From contig JARDYH010000004.1 of NCBI GenBank assembly GCA_029215795.1, positions 203,898,017 to 203,962,016 on the forward strand: a stretch of 64,000 nucleotides of DNA. Reading direction: 5' to 3'. The stretch's first letter is position 1. The number at the start of each line of letters is the position of its first letter. Below are positions 10,642-22,323 of this stretch, piece after piece. Both the position numbers and the translations under genes were made by a program. Below the pieces are notes generated by a model that saw nothing but the letters and a program-made list of their open reading frames with translations, did no database searches and was not told the origin of the DNA. The DNA comes from Anniella stebbinsi (taxonomy: Eukaryota > Chordata > Lepidosauria > Squamata > Anniellidae).

Positions 10642-11763
10642 ATTTTGGAGCTGCCAGTTGCAATTTTTGCAAATGCAGCCAGTGGGCCGGGGTGCAGCTT
10701 TGCTGAAGGAACCTTTGCGCGGTGGTTTGGCGGGTTCCTGTGGGGAAAAGCTCAGCTGGGACTTGCTTGCTCTCTCCTTCTGTTGCACAAGATGTGCAGA
10801 CTTGCGAAGAGGCGGTGTCTAGTGGGGGGCGAATAATGCAAGCTACTTGGGATTCCAACGCTTGTCCCTTCAGTAGGAGGATTATATTTCAGTGGCCTCC
10901 ACTGACGTCTCTGCATTTTTGCTTTGAAGAGGGAGAGAGCGTGTGTGGGGAGGGAATACCTCGAATGTTTCTCCTGCTTGTCTGTCGCGTGTCGGCGTAT
11001 GCAGAGTCTGCCTTTATGAATGGGCTGCCTATCGTTGCTGTGGCCTTGAGGACCGTTTGCTTTAAAAGTTGTGGGTGGCAGAAGGGCTGCGGAGGGAGTA
11101 ACGTGCTCGTCTCCTCCTTCAGCATCGTTTCCCTTCCCGTCTATTTGGAGGCAGGAAAGGATGGGGTTCTCAAGTGTACAATGTGATCATTCATAAATCT
11201 TGGGCAGCTCGAGAGACTGAGGTTCTTTGTGGGCTGCTGGTTGAATGAGAGCACTGTCGAAGCAGGCATGAACACACTTGGGTTTTCATTGCAAAGGTGT
11301 CCAGACGGGTCAATTTACAGTATAGGCCAAAGGCTAGGAAACTGCCAGGCACAGGCTAGAGAAATCAGAGGCCTTTGCTAGAAAAGAGGTGGTGGCTTTG
11401 ACAGTCTGTAATAACTGCAGTTACCTTGAAACAAATGTGTGCTGGTATCTAATACGTTTATTTTCTAAAAGCCTTATCTTGAGGCAGCTCAAATAAAAGG
11501 TATGGTATAGAGCTGGAGTTGAAAGAGTCTACTCTGAATTGTCTTCCAAGAAACTTCTGCTTTCTTTTTGGAAAAAGGACGACACCACACGGTCTGACTG
11601 TTATGCCTCACAGTGAACACTTAACATACTTGTCGCAGCACGAGAAGTTTAAAGTTTTCTGGTTTGTTTACTCCTGACTACCTTGTGTTTCCTGTTCTCA
11701 GTAGAGGATAACAATTTTTCCTTCTCTCTGTATTTGTGGTATGCAGAGTGTGGATGTGGATGT

Positions 11764-11945
11764 AGGAACATAGGAAGCTGCCTTATACCAAGTCAGACCA
11801 TTGGACTAACTAGCCCAGTATTGTTGTCACTGACAGGCAGTGACTCTTCTGGGTTTTTTTCCCCAGCCCTACCTGGAGATGCCAGGGATTGAACCTGGGA
11901 TCGTCTGCATGCAAAGCATGTGCTCTCTCCTCCACACACAGTGGT
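11764..11945 (-). mobile_element. tRNA-derived SINE (minus strand)
   Basis: Reverse-complemented, it reads ...GAGCACATGCTTTGCATGCAGA...CCCAGGTTCAATCCCTGGC. That includes a clear B box (GGTTCAATCCC) and tRNA-Ala-like anticodon-arm sequence, followed by a body ending ...GGCAGCTTCCTATGTTCCTACA. The A-box side is degraded. This body (AGGAACATAGGAAGCTGCCTTATAC in plus sense) is a very common squamate SINE, from general knowledge. Confidence 0.78.
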
Positions 11946-13852
11946 GTCTGATGGGGAGGTTGACAAGGCAGCTGACTGCAGGTGGAGCCAGGGTTAGAGT
12001 AGATGGAGCCAATGGTAGGCGGAGCCAGGGGGTCATAATAGGTGAAGGTTTGGGGGGAGTATGATCCACACAACAAAAAACACTCTTTTGAACCCACATC
12101 TTTCTGCTCCAGCAGCAACCCATTGCAAACAAAAGGCAAACAGAGTCCAATAAATAGACCAAGGTCCTGTGTGAAAAGCAGAGAGGAGAAACTAGATAAC
12201 AGAAAAGCACTCCTTTCAGAGTCACCTATGCATAATATTCTTTTCAGTAGCAGGGTTAGGCAATAGATAGTCAAAGTTGAAAAATGATGCCTTTGTCTAG
12301 AAAAACTAAAAAAAAAATAGAAAAGTACATGAAGAATTTTAACACCCTTTCTTACATTTTCAAAATACCATGAATCTTAATGTTTTCCACCATAAATATG
12401 CATTTATATTAAAAGTAAGTGTCAAAAGATTTTTAATAATAATAATAATATCAAACAACAACAAAAGGACTTTCATAAAAGAAGCCCTAAAACTTGCCAT
12501 AGTCTACTATTTTAGACATTACATTTTTTTCACATTTCATAAAGCCCTAGATCAATAAATGAAAGAATGATAACATCATGAAAGTCACAGATTTAATTAA
12601 GCTTCTTCCAGCTTTCATGGTTTCTGGAAACATTTTTTTTTATAATGCCCCTATTTTAGTCCTTTAGAAAAGACGTGGTGGAGAAAGTGAGTGCAAAAAT
12701 TCATACATTTTAAAGGACTCACCCTGAATGTTAAAAAAACCCATTGGCCCCTCAATGTCAAACACATTTACCAGGAACAAAAAGCCCCAGTGATTCTAAC
12801 AACTTAAGGATCTGGAGAATGTTTTAGTGTGGACTGTAGTCAAAAATATTCTCTACTCACATCTTTCCAATGCATCTATCCAGGAGAGGGAGGAGGAAGG
12901 CAAAAACGCAGATGCAACAGACAAGATAACTTCATCCTCCGTTATGATAGCGCAGCTTTTCCTGTCTGGGCTTATTTGGAAAGAGCTGGTTGCCTTGGGG
13001 CTCATCATCTGAAGGCTTTCCCCAAAGCAGCTGGATGTCTCATGCACTCTAAACCGACTTTATTTATAGCATTGTTACCCGCCTTCCAAGGCAGATTACA
13101 AAGATAAGAAATAAGTCATTCCCTGCCCACAGTCTTACAATCTAAAAGACACAACACAAAAGGAAAGCGGATTAGGAGGGAGGAGGAAAAAAGCAAGTTC
13201 AGGCACTAAGTTCTTAGTTGCTTTTAGTTCAAACGGTCACGAACACAGTCAAAGGGCCGCTGCTTCCTAATTTCTGCACAGTGAGAAAGGGAGTCCCTAC
13301 TTCCAGCCTGGAAATGCAATGTTCTCATTTCTCCACTGCACAGGAAGCAGCTGAGCAGCAAAGAAGGATCTGCTATGTTGGGAGATCCCGCCTCATGGTG
13401 GTGGGTCCCAATGGACCAAGCTTCCCTCACCTTAACTCTTGGGAAAAGCAAAGGCTGAGAGAAGCTTTTGGGAACCTCTGAAGGCATTTCAGGTGCCTAG
13501 AGCTGGGTAGACAGGTTGCCATAGAGTTTCTCCTTCCCAAGCTTTTATTCTCCAATGCACTTACATTTCTTCCAGCCATCTATGAGAGTGAGGATGTGCT
13601 GCACAGCCTCAAAAGCACCGAGCCATCTATATGATTGGCAGGTGTGTCTCTCAGACATACCCCAATACCTAACAACCCAATCCATGGTGGCTTGGGAACC
13701 AATGAGGCGAAATTAGGGTGGAAGCAGGCAGAGCACTCCTCTCTGACATGATGCCTGGCTTAAAGTTGGTGATGGAGAATCTTGAACACATTCAGTAGGG
13801 AACAAGCTGAGAGTCACACGGCAAGCAAGCCACACTGCCTAGAAGAGGCGAT

Positions 13853-13940
13853 AGCAGCCAGGCATGTGTGTGCAGCAGAGTGGCTAGTCAGTTTACTCCG
13901 ACTGACTAGCCACTCTGCTGCACACACATGCCTGGTTGCT
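13853..13940. repeat. Near-perfect hairpin: 40-bp arms, 8-nt loop
   Basis: 13853-13892 pairs with 13901-13940 with one mismatch; the loop is TTACTCCG. The inner stem is GGCTAGTCAGT/ACTGACTAGCC, and the outer stem contains CAGGCATGTGTGTGCAGCAG. It could be a short young palindrome, a MITE remnant, or, if transcribed with intron 1, a microRNA-precursor-like stem. The sequence alone does not decide. Confidence 0.9.
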
Positions 13941-15296
13941 CTCTCCTCTCCTGAAGGAGAAGCTGTGAAAAAGACTTGCTTGGGGATGTATGTGTCTGGG
14001 GGTGGTTCTGGTGGCAAGGCATACTGAAACACTTTATTCATAGGATGAAGTGGGTCTCTTGAGTCAATGTCCACAATGCATTTGTTAGTTTTTAATGTGA
14101 CTCTTTTTCTTTTTAATGTTACTTCTGGGCCAGCAAAGCCAATGGTTATGGGACTTCAACACGTCTTGTTCTTCACCTCTACCTTTGGAAGTCTTGGGTT
14201 AATTGACACAATTCCTGTATAATAATGCAGGTATGAGAGATGATGACTCAGAGAGGAGATCCTCTTGAGCTCTGCCTGCACAAGTCTTTGATCTGATAAA
14301 GATTGATTTATTGTCTACTGTATTTACATACTGCCTTTTGGTAAAGGGATTGAAGATATGTGCATTCACGTCCCAGCATACCTTCATGCATGGGTTGATG
14401 CTTAAGCATGAGTGATCCCATTCCCCTTTTCAAAAATAATGGGAGAAGAAATTCCTAGCGATTCAGAGCTCACAGCTCAATGTCTACAGCCGGTCCTACA
14501 TTGGAATAATTCATTTTTTAAATATAGCTAATATATTTGTCCTTGCTGATATGTGTCTAACAAAAATAACATAGAGATTCCCTGCTGAGGATAGCTATTA
14601 GAGTTCATTGACCTAGGGAAACAGAACAACAAAAGAAAAAGTTGAGGGAATGCTTGGATTCTGATGTCTCACAGGTGTTTATTTCTTTACTTAAAATCAC
14701 TGTATATTACAGTCACACTTAGAGAGCAATCCTATGGTCTCTGGAGCATAAGATTGTTCAGAGCCCCCTCCTGAAGACATAGGCATTGCTATGACCTCTG
14801 GAGGGGAACTCCACACCCCCTCGTGGCCACCGTGGAAGAAATCACACCTGTTGCTTCCCAAGGTCACAGATGCAGCTTCAGAGGGCAGGAAAAGGGGGCG
14901 TTCCACGGGGAGGGGAGAGGCTGGGATAAGCGAAATCCTATGGCTTCTTCAGCCCAAACCCCAGCAGCGCACCATCTCTAGAAGCCTGTCTAGAGGAAAA
15001 TGTTCTAAAAAGGAGGATGGAGAGGCAAAATTGCCTCTGCCGTTCCTCCCACCCTGTCAGCAGGGTATTGGATACTCAGAAGCCTCCACGGCTTGCTTCT
15101 AAGGGGAGCTCTTTGTGATAAGCACAGACAGAGTTTTCAACCATCATATGTATTCATATGTATTCATATGTAGCCAGGAAGACCAACAAGAGTGATGTTG
15201 GTGTGAAGTTTTTTTTATGTCATGCTGATAATGAGGCTATTTCTTTTGCTCTCACTCCTGGCATTAAAAAAACACCTTGTAGGATTATGATGAACA

Positions 15297-15392
15297 GCTT
15301 TTCCCAACCTGGTCCCCTTCAGATGTGTTGGACTACAACTCCCAGAATTCCTCAGCCAGCCATGCACTAGGTTGGGAAAGGCTGGCTTATAA
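15297..15392. repeat. Short palindromic interspersed repeat (copy; others listed)
   Basis: CCAACCTGG...CAGATGTGTTGGACTACAACTCCCAGAATTCC...GGTTGGGAAAGGCTGG. Related copies lie at 26918-26996, 29148-29281, 30965-31180, 44431-44545, 47360-47475, 55480-55562 and 61018-61070. All share TTGGACTACAACTCCCAT-like cores and 'GGCAACC/GGGGAAGGCTGG' ends in inverse orientation. This is an ordinary high-copy repeat of sauropsid genomes; I do not assign a family name. Confidence 0.65.
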
Positions 15393-15621
15393 AGATGTGG
15401 CATAATTTTAACCTTTCCCAGCATATTCCCACACTCTGCATGAGTGTTACAGCTTTGCTTGCCTCATTTTCCCTTCCATCTGTGGGTAATTGGCGTGGTT
15501 TGAAATGGGTATAACATCATCTTTTGAAATCGGGGCAAAATGCCCCTGGCCTTTGTGGTGCTGCATTATATTCCATGCTTGTCTTAATTCCTTTGGAGGA
15601 GCAGAACATTGCTTATGTTGC

Positions 15622-15732
15622 TTAGGGCACAGTCCTGTGCATGTTTAGACAGAAAGAAGTCCCAGCATTGCCCAGCCAGCCATTGTTGTAGGGTTTTTTT
15701 TCTGTCTAAGCATGCATAGGATTGCACCCTTA
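15622..15732. mobile_element. MITE with 31-bp TIRs (GGGTGCAATCCTATGCATG type)
   Basis: 15625-15655 and 15699-15729 form inverted repeats with a few mismatches. Inside are only 43 bp. Half copies ending GCATAGGATTGCACCC or similar occur at 9815-9854, 44344-44425, 50229-50283 and 52268-52312, with a weaker relative at 19708-19790. This points to a dispersed family. Confidence 0.75.
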
Positions 15733-17456
15733 GAGTCTTTGGCATTCATGTCTAACATTCCTTCTCTTGTCATCGTGAGTGTTCTATTGCGTTCTGGTAA
15801 GAGGAGCATTTGCCTTCTCCATCTTTCCAAGTATCTAAGACGAAAGCATCAGGGTTCATAGAGTCTCGGATTGAAATCCATTGATTGAAGGTCTTGTGTG
15901 ATGTTCCAGGGTGATCAGTACGTTGTCCCTGATTACGGCAGTGCGTAGAGCAAGGTGCCTGCATTTTGGCCATTTACTAGTAACTAAAAGAGGCAATTTG
16001 CCATCTATATAGTGACGTATTTAATCAAATAATTGAAAGTCAATTGACAATATTTGACCATTGAATTGACTAGTATGTCAACCTGTCACAAACATGATTG
16101 TCACATAGGGAAACAGACTTATTTCCGAGTATTGGCTGACATTTCTTTGCTAACCATATACTGTATTCTTGTTATGTCTGAAACAAGGCTGTTTAAACCT
16201 GAAAAGTTTGGTGCAGGTTAATTGCATGTTTCTCTTGTGGAGTCAATGTCTGCCCATATTTGTAGCCAGTCTTAAGAGGACGGCAAAATGCAGGTATAGT
16301 TTTCCCCTCTAATGCTTGCCAGGGTGCAATTGTTCTTTACCCTCAGGCAAACATCTAATTAGAAGTCTGTTTTTATTCTCGATGGAATATATTACATCAA
16401 TATTTTCCCTACAATACTTTTTAATGGTAGAACTACATGCTAAATGCAAATATGTACGCACAACCTTGAAGGCTGCTCTTTGAAGGGAAAAAAACAGTTT
16501 TGAAAGTGAGTACCATAGTTTGAAGCAGAGAAGCAAATTGCTTTCCCTCCCCAGCCCCTGGTTCCATTCATGGGTTTGTGAAGCTAAAAGTGTAGGTTTG
16601 CTCTAGGTTGTGCATATTGCTTTAGTACACTCAACTCTTGCCCTAACCTTGGATGTCTTTGCTTGACAAACTTGTGCCTCTGGTTGTTTAAACCTTCTAA
16701 ACCCTGGGATGTGACTTGAATGGGAATAATTCCACTTCTCTTTAGTTTCAATGAAATAAGGCTGAGGGTGGGGGAGGGCTGTACAAAATTGGCCTGAAGC
16801 TGGAGTATGGTACAAAAGTTGGCAGTAGCATATTTCCAAATAAAACCTTGTAGTTGCTTAGAGATTTTGACCTCTTCTTCAAATATCTGGATGTCTGTTC
16901 TAATGTTTTATGGAAGTTCAATCTGGACTAGAGATCAGAATGTGTAGGAGTAGGATCATGGTGGTGCTGAGAAAAGATAATCTTTTTCAGTCTTCCTTGA
17001 CCTTTTGTGCTGTCAAAATATCAGGGCAAAATGCTGAGATTACTAATAGTTGGGGAAATAGGAGACAAGGAGTCTGTGTAGAGAGAAGGCAGCTACCAGT
17101 CTGATTCTATGTTGGATGCTTTCTCTTGTTCCCTTTTGTATTGTGAATTGTTGTCATTTATCTCGCTTTGTCATCACTTCCACCTCCAGACAGTACTATA
17201 AGGTGCAATGTAAGTGTCGTAGTGAGATATTGTATTGTGTATGAGAGCTGGAATTTGCCACCGCACGTTCATTCTCATTTTAAGGTTTGCAGCTAAATTT
17301 GGAATGCGTGTAGGATACAGCAGTGGTGTCTCTTCAGCAGAATTTTAAAACTGAGCTTGAAGTTTCTATCATCAGAAAGTTTTACAGAAACGTTAACTGG
17401 AGTTTCCTTCACCTTCAGTATGGTGTAACATCTATAAATGTGAGAAGACTTTAGTT

Positions 17457-17508
17457 ACAAAAGCAATCAAGTTACTGGATTGACAAAAGCAATCAAGTTA
17501 CTGGATTG
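17457..17508 (+). repeat. Perfect 26-bp tandem duplication
   Basis: Two identical adjacent units of ACAAAAGCAATCAAGTTACTGGATTG. Confidence 0.95.
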
Positions 17509-18769
17509 ACAAATTAAAAAAGAAAATACCAGGAACTTTGCATTTTGGACATTCACCTAAGCTGGCTTGTAGAGACCTAGTAATGTGCACTTGGTGTACA
17601 TGTTTAAAATTTATTTTGTGAAAGTAATTTAAAGGGTATGTTTCTATGTGATCATAGTATTGCAGTTAAAACCAGCAGGACAATTAATGTTTTTTTCTTT
17701 CAATGTTTATTCAATGATTAAAAATACTTTTAATAAAGTATTTAATAAAAGTGTTTAATAAAAATGCGGATTCAGCGATTAAATTGGAAGAAAAACAATT
17801 GATAAAGATAGGGAAGTCGGGAAAGTCACTCACTATTTTGTTTCGTTTTTTATTAGTCTTATTTTGATAAAGCATTAAGAAAACATAGATATTTTTGTTT
17901 GTTGGAGAAATTTGGAAGGGCATTTTAATGTTGTATGTTGTGTGTTGTATTGTTGTACTGTTTGTGTTTTACCTTTGTTTGAAAAATAAGTTTTAAATCG
18001 GAAAAATACTTTAGGGCTCAACTCTATTGGGTTGGCGCCCACTAAATGGAAGCTTCCAATCTTGGAGGCTTCTAGGTTTCCTAAGCCTTGCCAGACTGCT
18101 GAGAGGAGCAATGGAGGCAATTTCCCCCCTCTGTCCCCCCTTTTTTAAATCTCCTAGAGGAGATGAGCTGGCAGGGCTGAGGCAGGGGTTGTGGAGGCCA
18201 CAGGATTTTTCATATCTAGGCCTTTCATCTCACCTCCTTGTCCTGCCAACTGGAACATGCCCTTTTTGACCTCGACGAGCTCCTTTGAGGCCACTTTTGT
18301 GATCTCAGAAAGCAAGTGCCACAGTTTTTTCTGCTGTGGCTGTAAGTGTGGTAGATGGGAGGAATGGGACCAGTAGTCCATTTCCTGAAGTTGTAACAGT
18401 GTCTACAGCTTCAGGAGGGGGAATCTGAGATATCCTCTGGTCCCTGATAGGCTCTCCAGGGACCATGAGATGCTCTGCCAGTCAACAAAAAAGCTGCCTC
18501 CAAATCATATTGTGTGTGTGTATTCATACACCCATACACCCATATATATCCATACACATATGTGTATGTGTATATGTATACATAAATAGAGAAGCAGATG
18601 TAAAGTAGGTGACTGGTCACTTATAAAACCGTCAGATAGCAAACATCTTAAAAGAGGCATTCCCCCTTCTCTCTCACACAGGAGGAATGCCTCTTCTAAG
18701 GTGAGGTTTACTTTTACCCATGGATGTGTAATCTAAAAACACGCCACCCTTTCCTATATGAGCTTGCCC

Positions 18770-19142
18770 ATTTATTAAGATAATCTATGGAGGCCCTCTT
18801 GTTCGTTCCTAAACCTTGTTTAGTTGGAACAAGAGGGTGTTCTCTGTTGCCGCACCTTGGCTTGGAACTCCTTTGGCCTTTAGAGGGCTTTATTGCTGCC
18901 TACCGTAATTAAATGTAACCTTGGTTGGATTACATGTTATACCTATTCAGTGCCCCCCCATCCCTCTGGTTCTTATGTTTTTGATGATCTTGACCGCAAT
19001 TGCTTTTAAACTGTTTTATTGCTAGCCTTTATTGCTGATTCTGCTTTTATATATTGCTGTTTTTATTGTGTTGTGTTTCACTACTTTCATAATTCACCTT
19101 GAACTACATGAGGAAAGGTGGAGTATAAATATTTTAAATAAA
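18770..19142 (+). mobile_element. L2-like LINE 3' end (plus strand), decayed
   Basis: It has GGCTTGGAACTCCTTTGGCC (degenerate 'LWN-LP' region), a T-rich 3' UTR, and the end block CACCTTGAACTACATGAGGAAAGGTGGAGTATAAAT with an AAATAAATT tail. No open frame remains. Confidence 0.62.
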
Positions 19143-19359
19143 TTATGCATGCTTCTTGCTCCAGAACTATTTTGCTGGTATGCAAATATAACTAGTTAGC
19201 TAAGATTTCTTTAATACGATAATGACCCAAATTTTTTTTTACACTTTTGAGGCTTTTGATTGTGCAGGCTAACCAAGGCCAGAAATAAAACAAAGTGCAT
19301 TTCAGATATTGTTGGCTTTGGTATCCAACAAAAATAACACGTGAATGTGATGCAGTGGT

Positions 19360-19637
19360 CCAGTTCACACCCTCACCACAGCTTAAACAAGCCATAGTGG
19401 CTTGTTTAAGCAGCAGCACATGCTAGCATATTCCAGGTGCCATTTGCCCAACTACCTGCCTGGGAGCAACTTGTTGTATCATCCAAACCTGGGCAGTGTG
19501 GCTTGTTTGCGGGAGAAACAACCCTCAAATAATGCATGACCTGTTATTGGCATTGGGCGGTTAATTAGGCAAATGGTGCCCGTGACTTAAACAAGCCACT
19601 TTTTCTTGTTTAAGTCATGGTAATTGTGTGAACCTGG
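19360..19637. mobile_element. MITE with compound TIRs
   Basis: The left end CCAGTTCACACC...CAGCTTAAACAAGCC and the right end GACTTAAACAAGCC...TGTGTGAACCTGG are inverted. Each end also contains its own small hairpin (AAACAAGCCA...TGGCTTGTTT). 278 bp, non-coding. It is related in ending style (TTCACACAA) to 33166-33480. Confidence 0.75.
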
Positions 19638-19896
19638 TGAATTTGGAAAACAGACCTCTTCATCTGGTAATTAGTGATATTTGAATTGCTTGCCTTCCTT
19701 AATATGTTTCTTGTTCATGGGAGTAAGTTCCACTGAACTCAAATAATGGAGCTTGCTTCTGAGTAGGCAGTGCTAAGATTGTACTATTAAAGAACTTTGG
19801 TAAACAGCCAGTTATAGTCTGTCAATTTCAAAGAGAGAGAAAGGGATAGGGAAGGAGAAGTTAACTGGGTGATTAGACTAGAGAGAGCTGCTTGTT

Positions 19897-20512
19897 TTGC
19901 TGCTTGGCATGCCAGGTAAAGTCATGAGGCTCGACTTCTGCAATGCGCTGTACATAGGGCTACCTTTGTGCCTAGTCCGGAAACTTCAACTTGTTCAAAA
20001 TATGGCAGCCAGGTTGGTCACCGGTACACCTAGGGGTGATCACATTACACCAGTTTTAAAATCGCTTCACTGGCTGCCAATCAGTTTCCGGGCAAAGTAT
20101 AAAGTGTTGGTTATTACCTTTAAAGCCCTACATGGTTTGGGTCCAGGGTACCTGCGGGATCGCCTTCTCCCGTACAATCCACCCCGCACACTTAGGTCCT
20201 CTGGGAAGAACTTACTCAAGCCAGTCAGAACTAGGCTGGCGGGTGTTACCCAGAGGACCTTCTCTTCCATCGCTCCCAGACTATGGAATGGTCTGTCGGA
20301 GGAGGTTAGACAAATTGACAGTCTTCATGAATTTAAGAGAGTCATGAAGACTGTCCTCTTCCGACAGGCCTATCCAGATGAATTTTAAGATGTTTTTAAT
20401 GTTGTATTTTTCTCTTGTTTTTTTTAAAAAAATTTAACTGTTGTGATTTTTATGTTTTATATTGTTGTTGTTCCCCGCCTCGATCCGGAGGGAGAGGCGG
20501 GCTACAAATAAA

Positions 20513-20557
<45 letters not shown>
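19897..20557 (+). mobile_element. L2-type LINE 3' end with (ATT)n tail
   Basis: A frame from ~19922 to 20388 encodes LDFCNALYIGLPLCLVRKLQLVQNMAARLVTG, LHWLPISFRAKYK, TFKALHGLGPGYL and FSSIAPRLWNGLSEEVR, an L2-clade RT C-terminus. It is followed by a 3' UTR containing CCCCGCCTCGATCCGG...GGCTACAAATAAATA and a (ATT)n tail (20512-20557). This subfamily differs from that at 40921 and 61139. It is 5'-truncated. Confidence 0.88.
20512..20557 (+). repeat. (ATT)n 3' tail microsatellite of an L2-type LINE
   Basis: About 15 uninterrupted ATT units follow the LINE 3' UTR. Confidence 0.95.
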
Positions 20558-20864
20558 GAGGCAGGCATAGCCAACTGGCTTTCTGGACCTTCTCCAGTTT
20601 CTGTACAAGTGAACTATTCTGTCGCCTGGATGTTAACACCTTGAGTTTCAGTCATAGTGGTTACTGTAGTCAGCTGCTGTTCTCATTGCTGTATAGAACA
20701 CACGCTTGTTATCTCAACTAGTGCGGCAGGATGTCAGTTTAAAAATGCTTTAATTTACTAAAGACTCCTAACCTGTTAACTAGCAGCTGGTGTTTATGGG
20801 TAAGTTTGCCTTTGTAGGTGTGAGGTGTCTGTATGTGAATCCTGGGGAAGCAGGAAACACAGAA

Positions 20865-21030
20865 ACTAAAGCCTGGTTTGCACAAAGCAACAATCCATGG
20901 GTTGTTGTGCATGAGTGGGAGAGAGCAATCACACTGGCTCCTATGTGCCTGCCACTTTCACTCAACAACTGACTTATTGGCCTGTTCATAGGTTGTTGAA
21001 CGTGATGCGTGGACCCAGAGCACAAAGTTG
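20865..21030. repeat. Degraded inverted-repeat element
   Basis: The stretch contains TTGCACAAAGCAACAATCCATGGGTTGTTGTGCA and TCATAGGTTGTTGAACGTGATGCGTGGACC, resembling the 'AACAACCCA' hairpin family. A similar decayed stretch lies at 21455-21665 (CAACTGTGGGTTGTTGATT ... CCATGGATTGTTTAACCCATGG). Boundaries are approximate. Confidence 0.45.
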
Positions 21031-21060
21031 TTTAAGGACTAATCAAACCAGCAGCTGACC

Positions 21061-21451
21061 TGTAATGTTCAAAGCAGCTGATGTTCTTAATGTTATCTTA
21101 AAGAGAGGAAGTTCTACTGATAAACTTTTAACACAAATGAGTCAACTATCCACTTTATCTAGATTGAAAATGGGAGTGAAAAACAGTTACATCTTAGTGG
21201 GCCTCAAAAATATAAATCTTTTGCCTTCTAAGACTGCAACACATATGTTGAACTCTATGCAATTTTTTTTTTTAAAAAACTGACAGCATACAGAAAATCT
21301 ATAGAAACTGTTGCTAAATCTACAGTCCCAAACACACTTGGATGTGAATCCCATTTGTGTGGCTTACTTTGTTATAAACGTAGTTACAGTCGTGTTTCCA
21401 CTTTTCGGTATATAGTAAACTAAGCAAGCCTTCATGATATTTGAACGTCAG
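21061..21451 (+). repeat. Direct repeat, copy 1, upstream of PAPSS1 exon 2
   Basis: It shares ~390 bp with 22913-23300 in the same orientation, for example TTGAAAATGGGAGTGAAAAACAGTTACATCTTAG and ACACTTGGATGTGAATCCCATTTGTGTGGCTTA. Differences are scattered substitutions and small indels. I do not recognise it as a named transposon. Confidence 0.9.
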
Positions 21452-21694
21452 GGATATTTAGTCAGGGACTAAACAAACCAGTAGTTGACCTGTGGCTTGT
21501 TGTTGGGTTAGCCCCTAAACAATCCAGTAGCTTGGGTTCACAGGTTATGCCAACTGTGGGTTGTTGATTAAAAGTGGAAATGGCTCCTGTGCTGCAGGCA
21601 GAGCACCCACTCATCCCCAAGAACCCATGGATTGTTTAACCCATGGGCTGTCATTATGTGCAAACTGACTCATTGTATGAGTGATGGTCTCTCT

Positions 21695-21712
21695 CCCCCC
21701 CCCCCCCCCCCC
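21695..21712 (+). repeat. C18 homopolymer
   Basis: Eighteen consecutive C in intron 1, a likely sequencing and replication-slippage hotspot. Confidence 0.95.
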
Positions 21713-22208
21713 AATTTGGGCAGTGTTAGAGTTTCCCACATCATAATTGTCAACTCACTTTTATGCAATTTCTGATTGCCTGCAGCTGCCAGACTAGTCT
21801 TAATGCATTTATGCCTCTTTAGGAGGCCCTGTTTGAGATGGTGAGGAAGCAATCAGGTTTTTTTTGCCATAGGTGCGAGCGTTGAACTGAGCTTAGAGTT
21901 CACTGTCCAGGGCCCTAAACTGTTGCATTAAGTGCCTTTTAAAATAGTGGGTGAGATCAACAATAAGAACATGGATTAAAGCAGGAAGTGCTTATGTGTT
22001 TTAAAAACCTAATAATCCAAATATCATTATCTCCTAGTTTGCATGTTGCTGTGTTATTTTACATACTTGGGGCAAATTAGTTCCTGTTGGTTTGTCGTTG
22101 TTTTTGGATTCCATTAAGATTTCTAGCAGAGTGCAGTTTGCTTCCTTATTTATTTTATATGTGATCAATTTTTGGCAATGGACTTTTATCTGTTTATCTT
22201 TTTTTCAG

Positions 22209-22323
22209 GGAATGCAGAGAGCTACTAATGTCACCTATCAAGCCCACCATGTCAGTAGAAATAAGAGGGGTCAAGTGGTGGGGACCAGAAGTGGTTTTCG
22301 GGGCTGCACAGTCTGGCTAACAG
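22209..22323 (+). CDS. PAPSS1: PAPSS1 exon 2 (residues 21-58 plus first base of 59)
   Basis: The exon encodes the start of the APS kinase domain: [11 protein letters not shown], the [10 protein letters not shown] segment and the beta strand CTVWLTG that leads into the P-loop. The acceptor is a T-rich tract ending CAG at 22208. The donor is ACAG|GTACAG. It is 115 nt long and ends in phase 1; the split Gly codon is completed by GG at the start of exon 3. A ~390-bp direct repeat pair flanks this exon on both sides (see 21061-21451 and 22913-23300). Confidence 0.97.

Larger units (their letters stand above)
10586..22208 (+). other. PAPSS1: PAPSS1 intron 1 (11.6 kb), no other gene seen
   Basis: The donor is GTAAGT. 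The acceptor is a T-rich tract ending CAG at 22208. The intron opens with a G-run cluster at 10601-10641 and then holds about 1 kb of GC-rich DNA (to ~11180). After that come a tRNA-derived SINE, a 40-bp hairpin, several TIR elements, L2 3' ends and microsatellites, all listed separately. The stretches 11180-11760, 12060-13050, 13950-15290, 15740-18000 and 18020-18760 show only AT-rich unique-looking DNA and degraded repeats. I recognise no coding or RNA gene there. Confidence 0.85.

Noticed and set aside
11869..11920. tRNA gene on the minus strand
   Set aside because: Only the B-box half is preserved and it continues into a SINE body; it cannot fold as a functional tRNA.
20462..20644. 60-codon frame with a poly-tyrosine run
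   Set aside because: Translation of the (ATT)n tail of a LINE.
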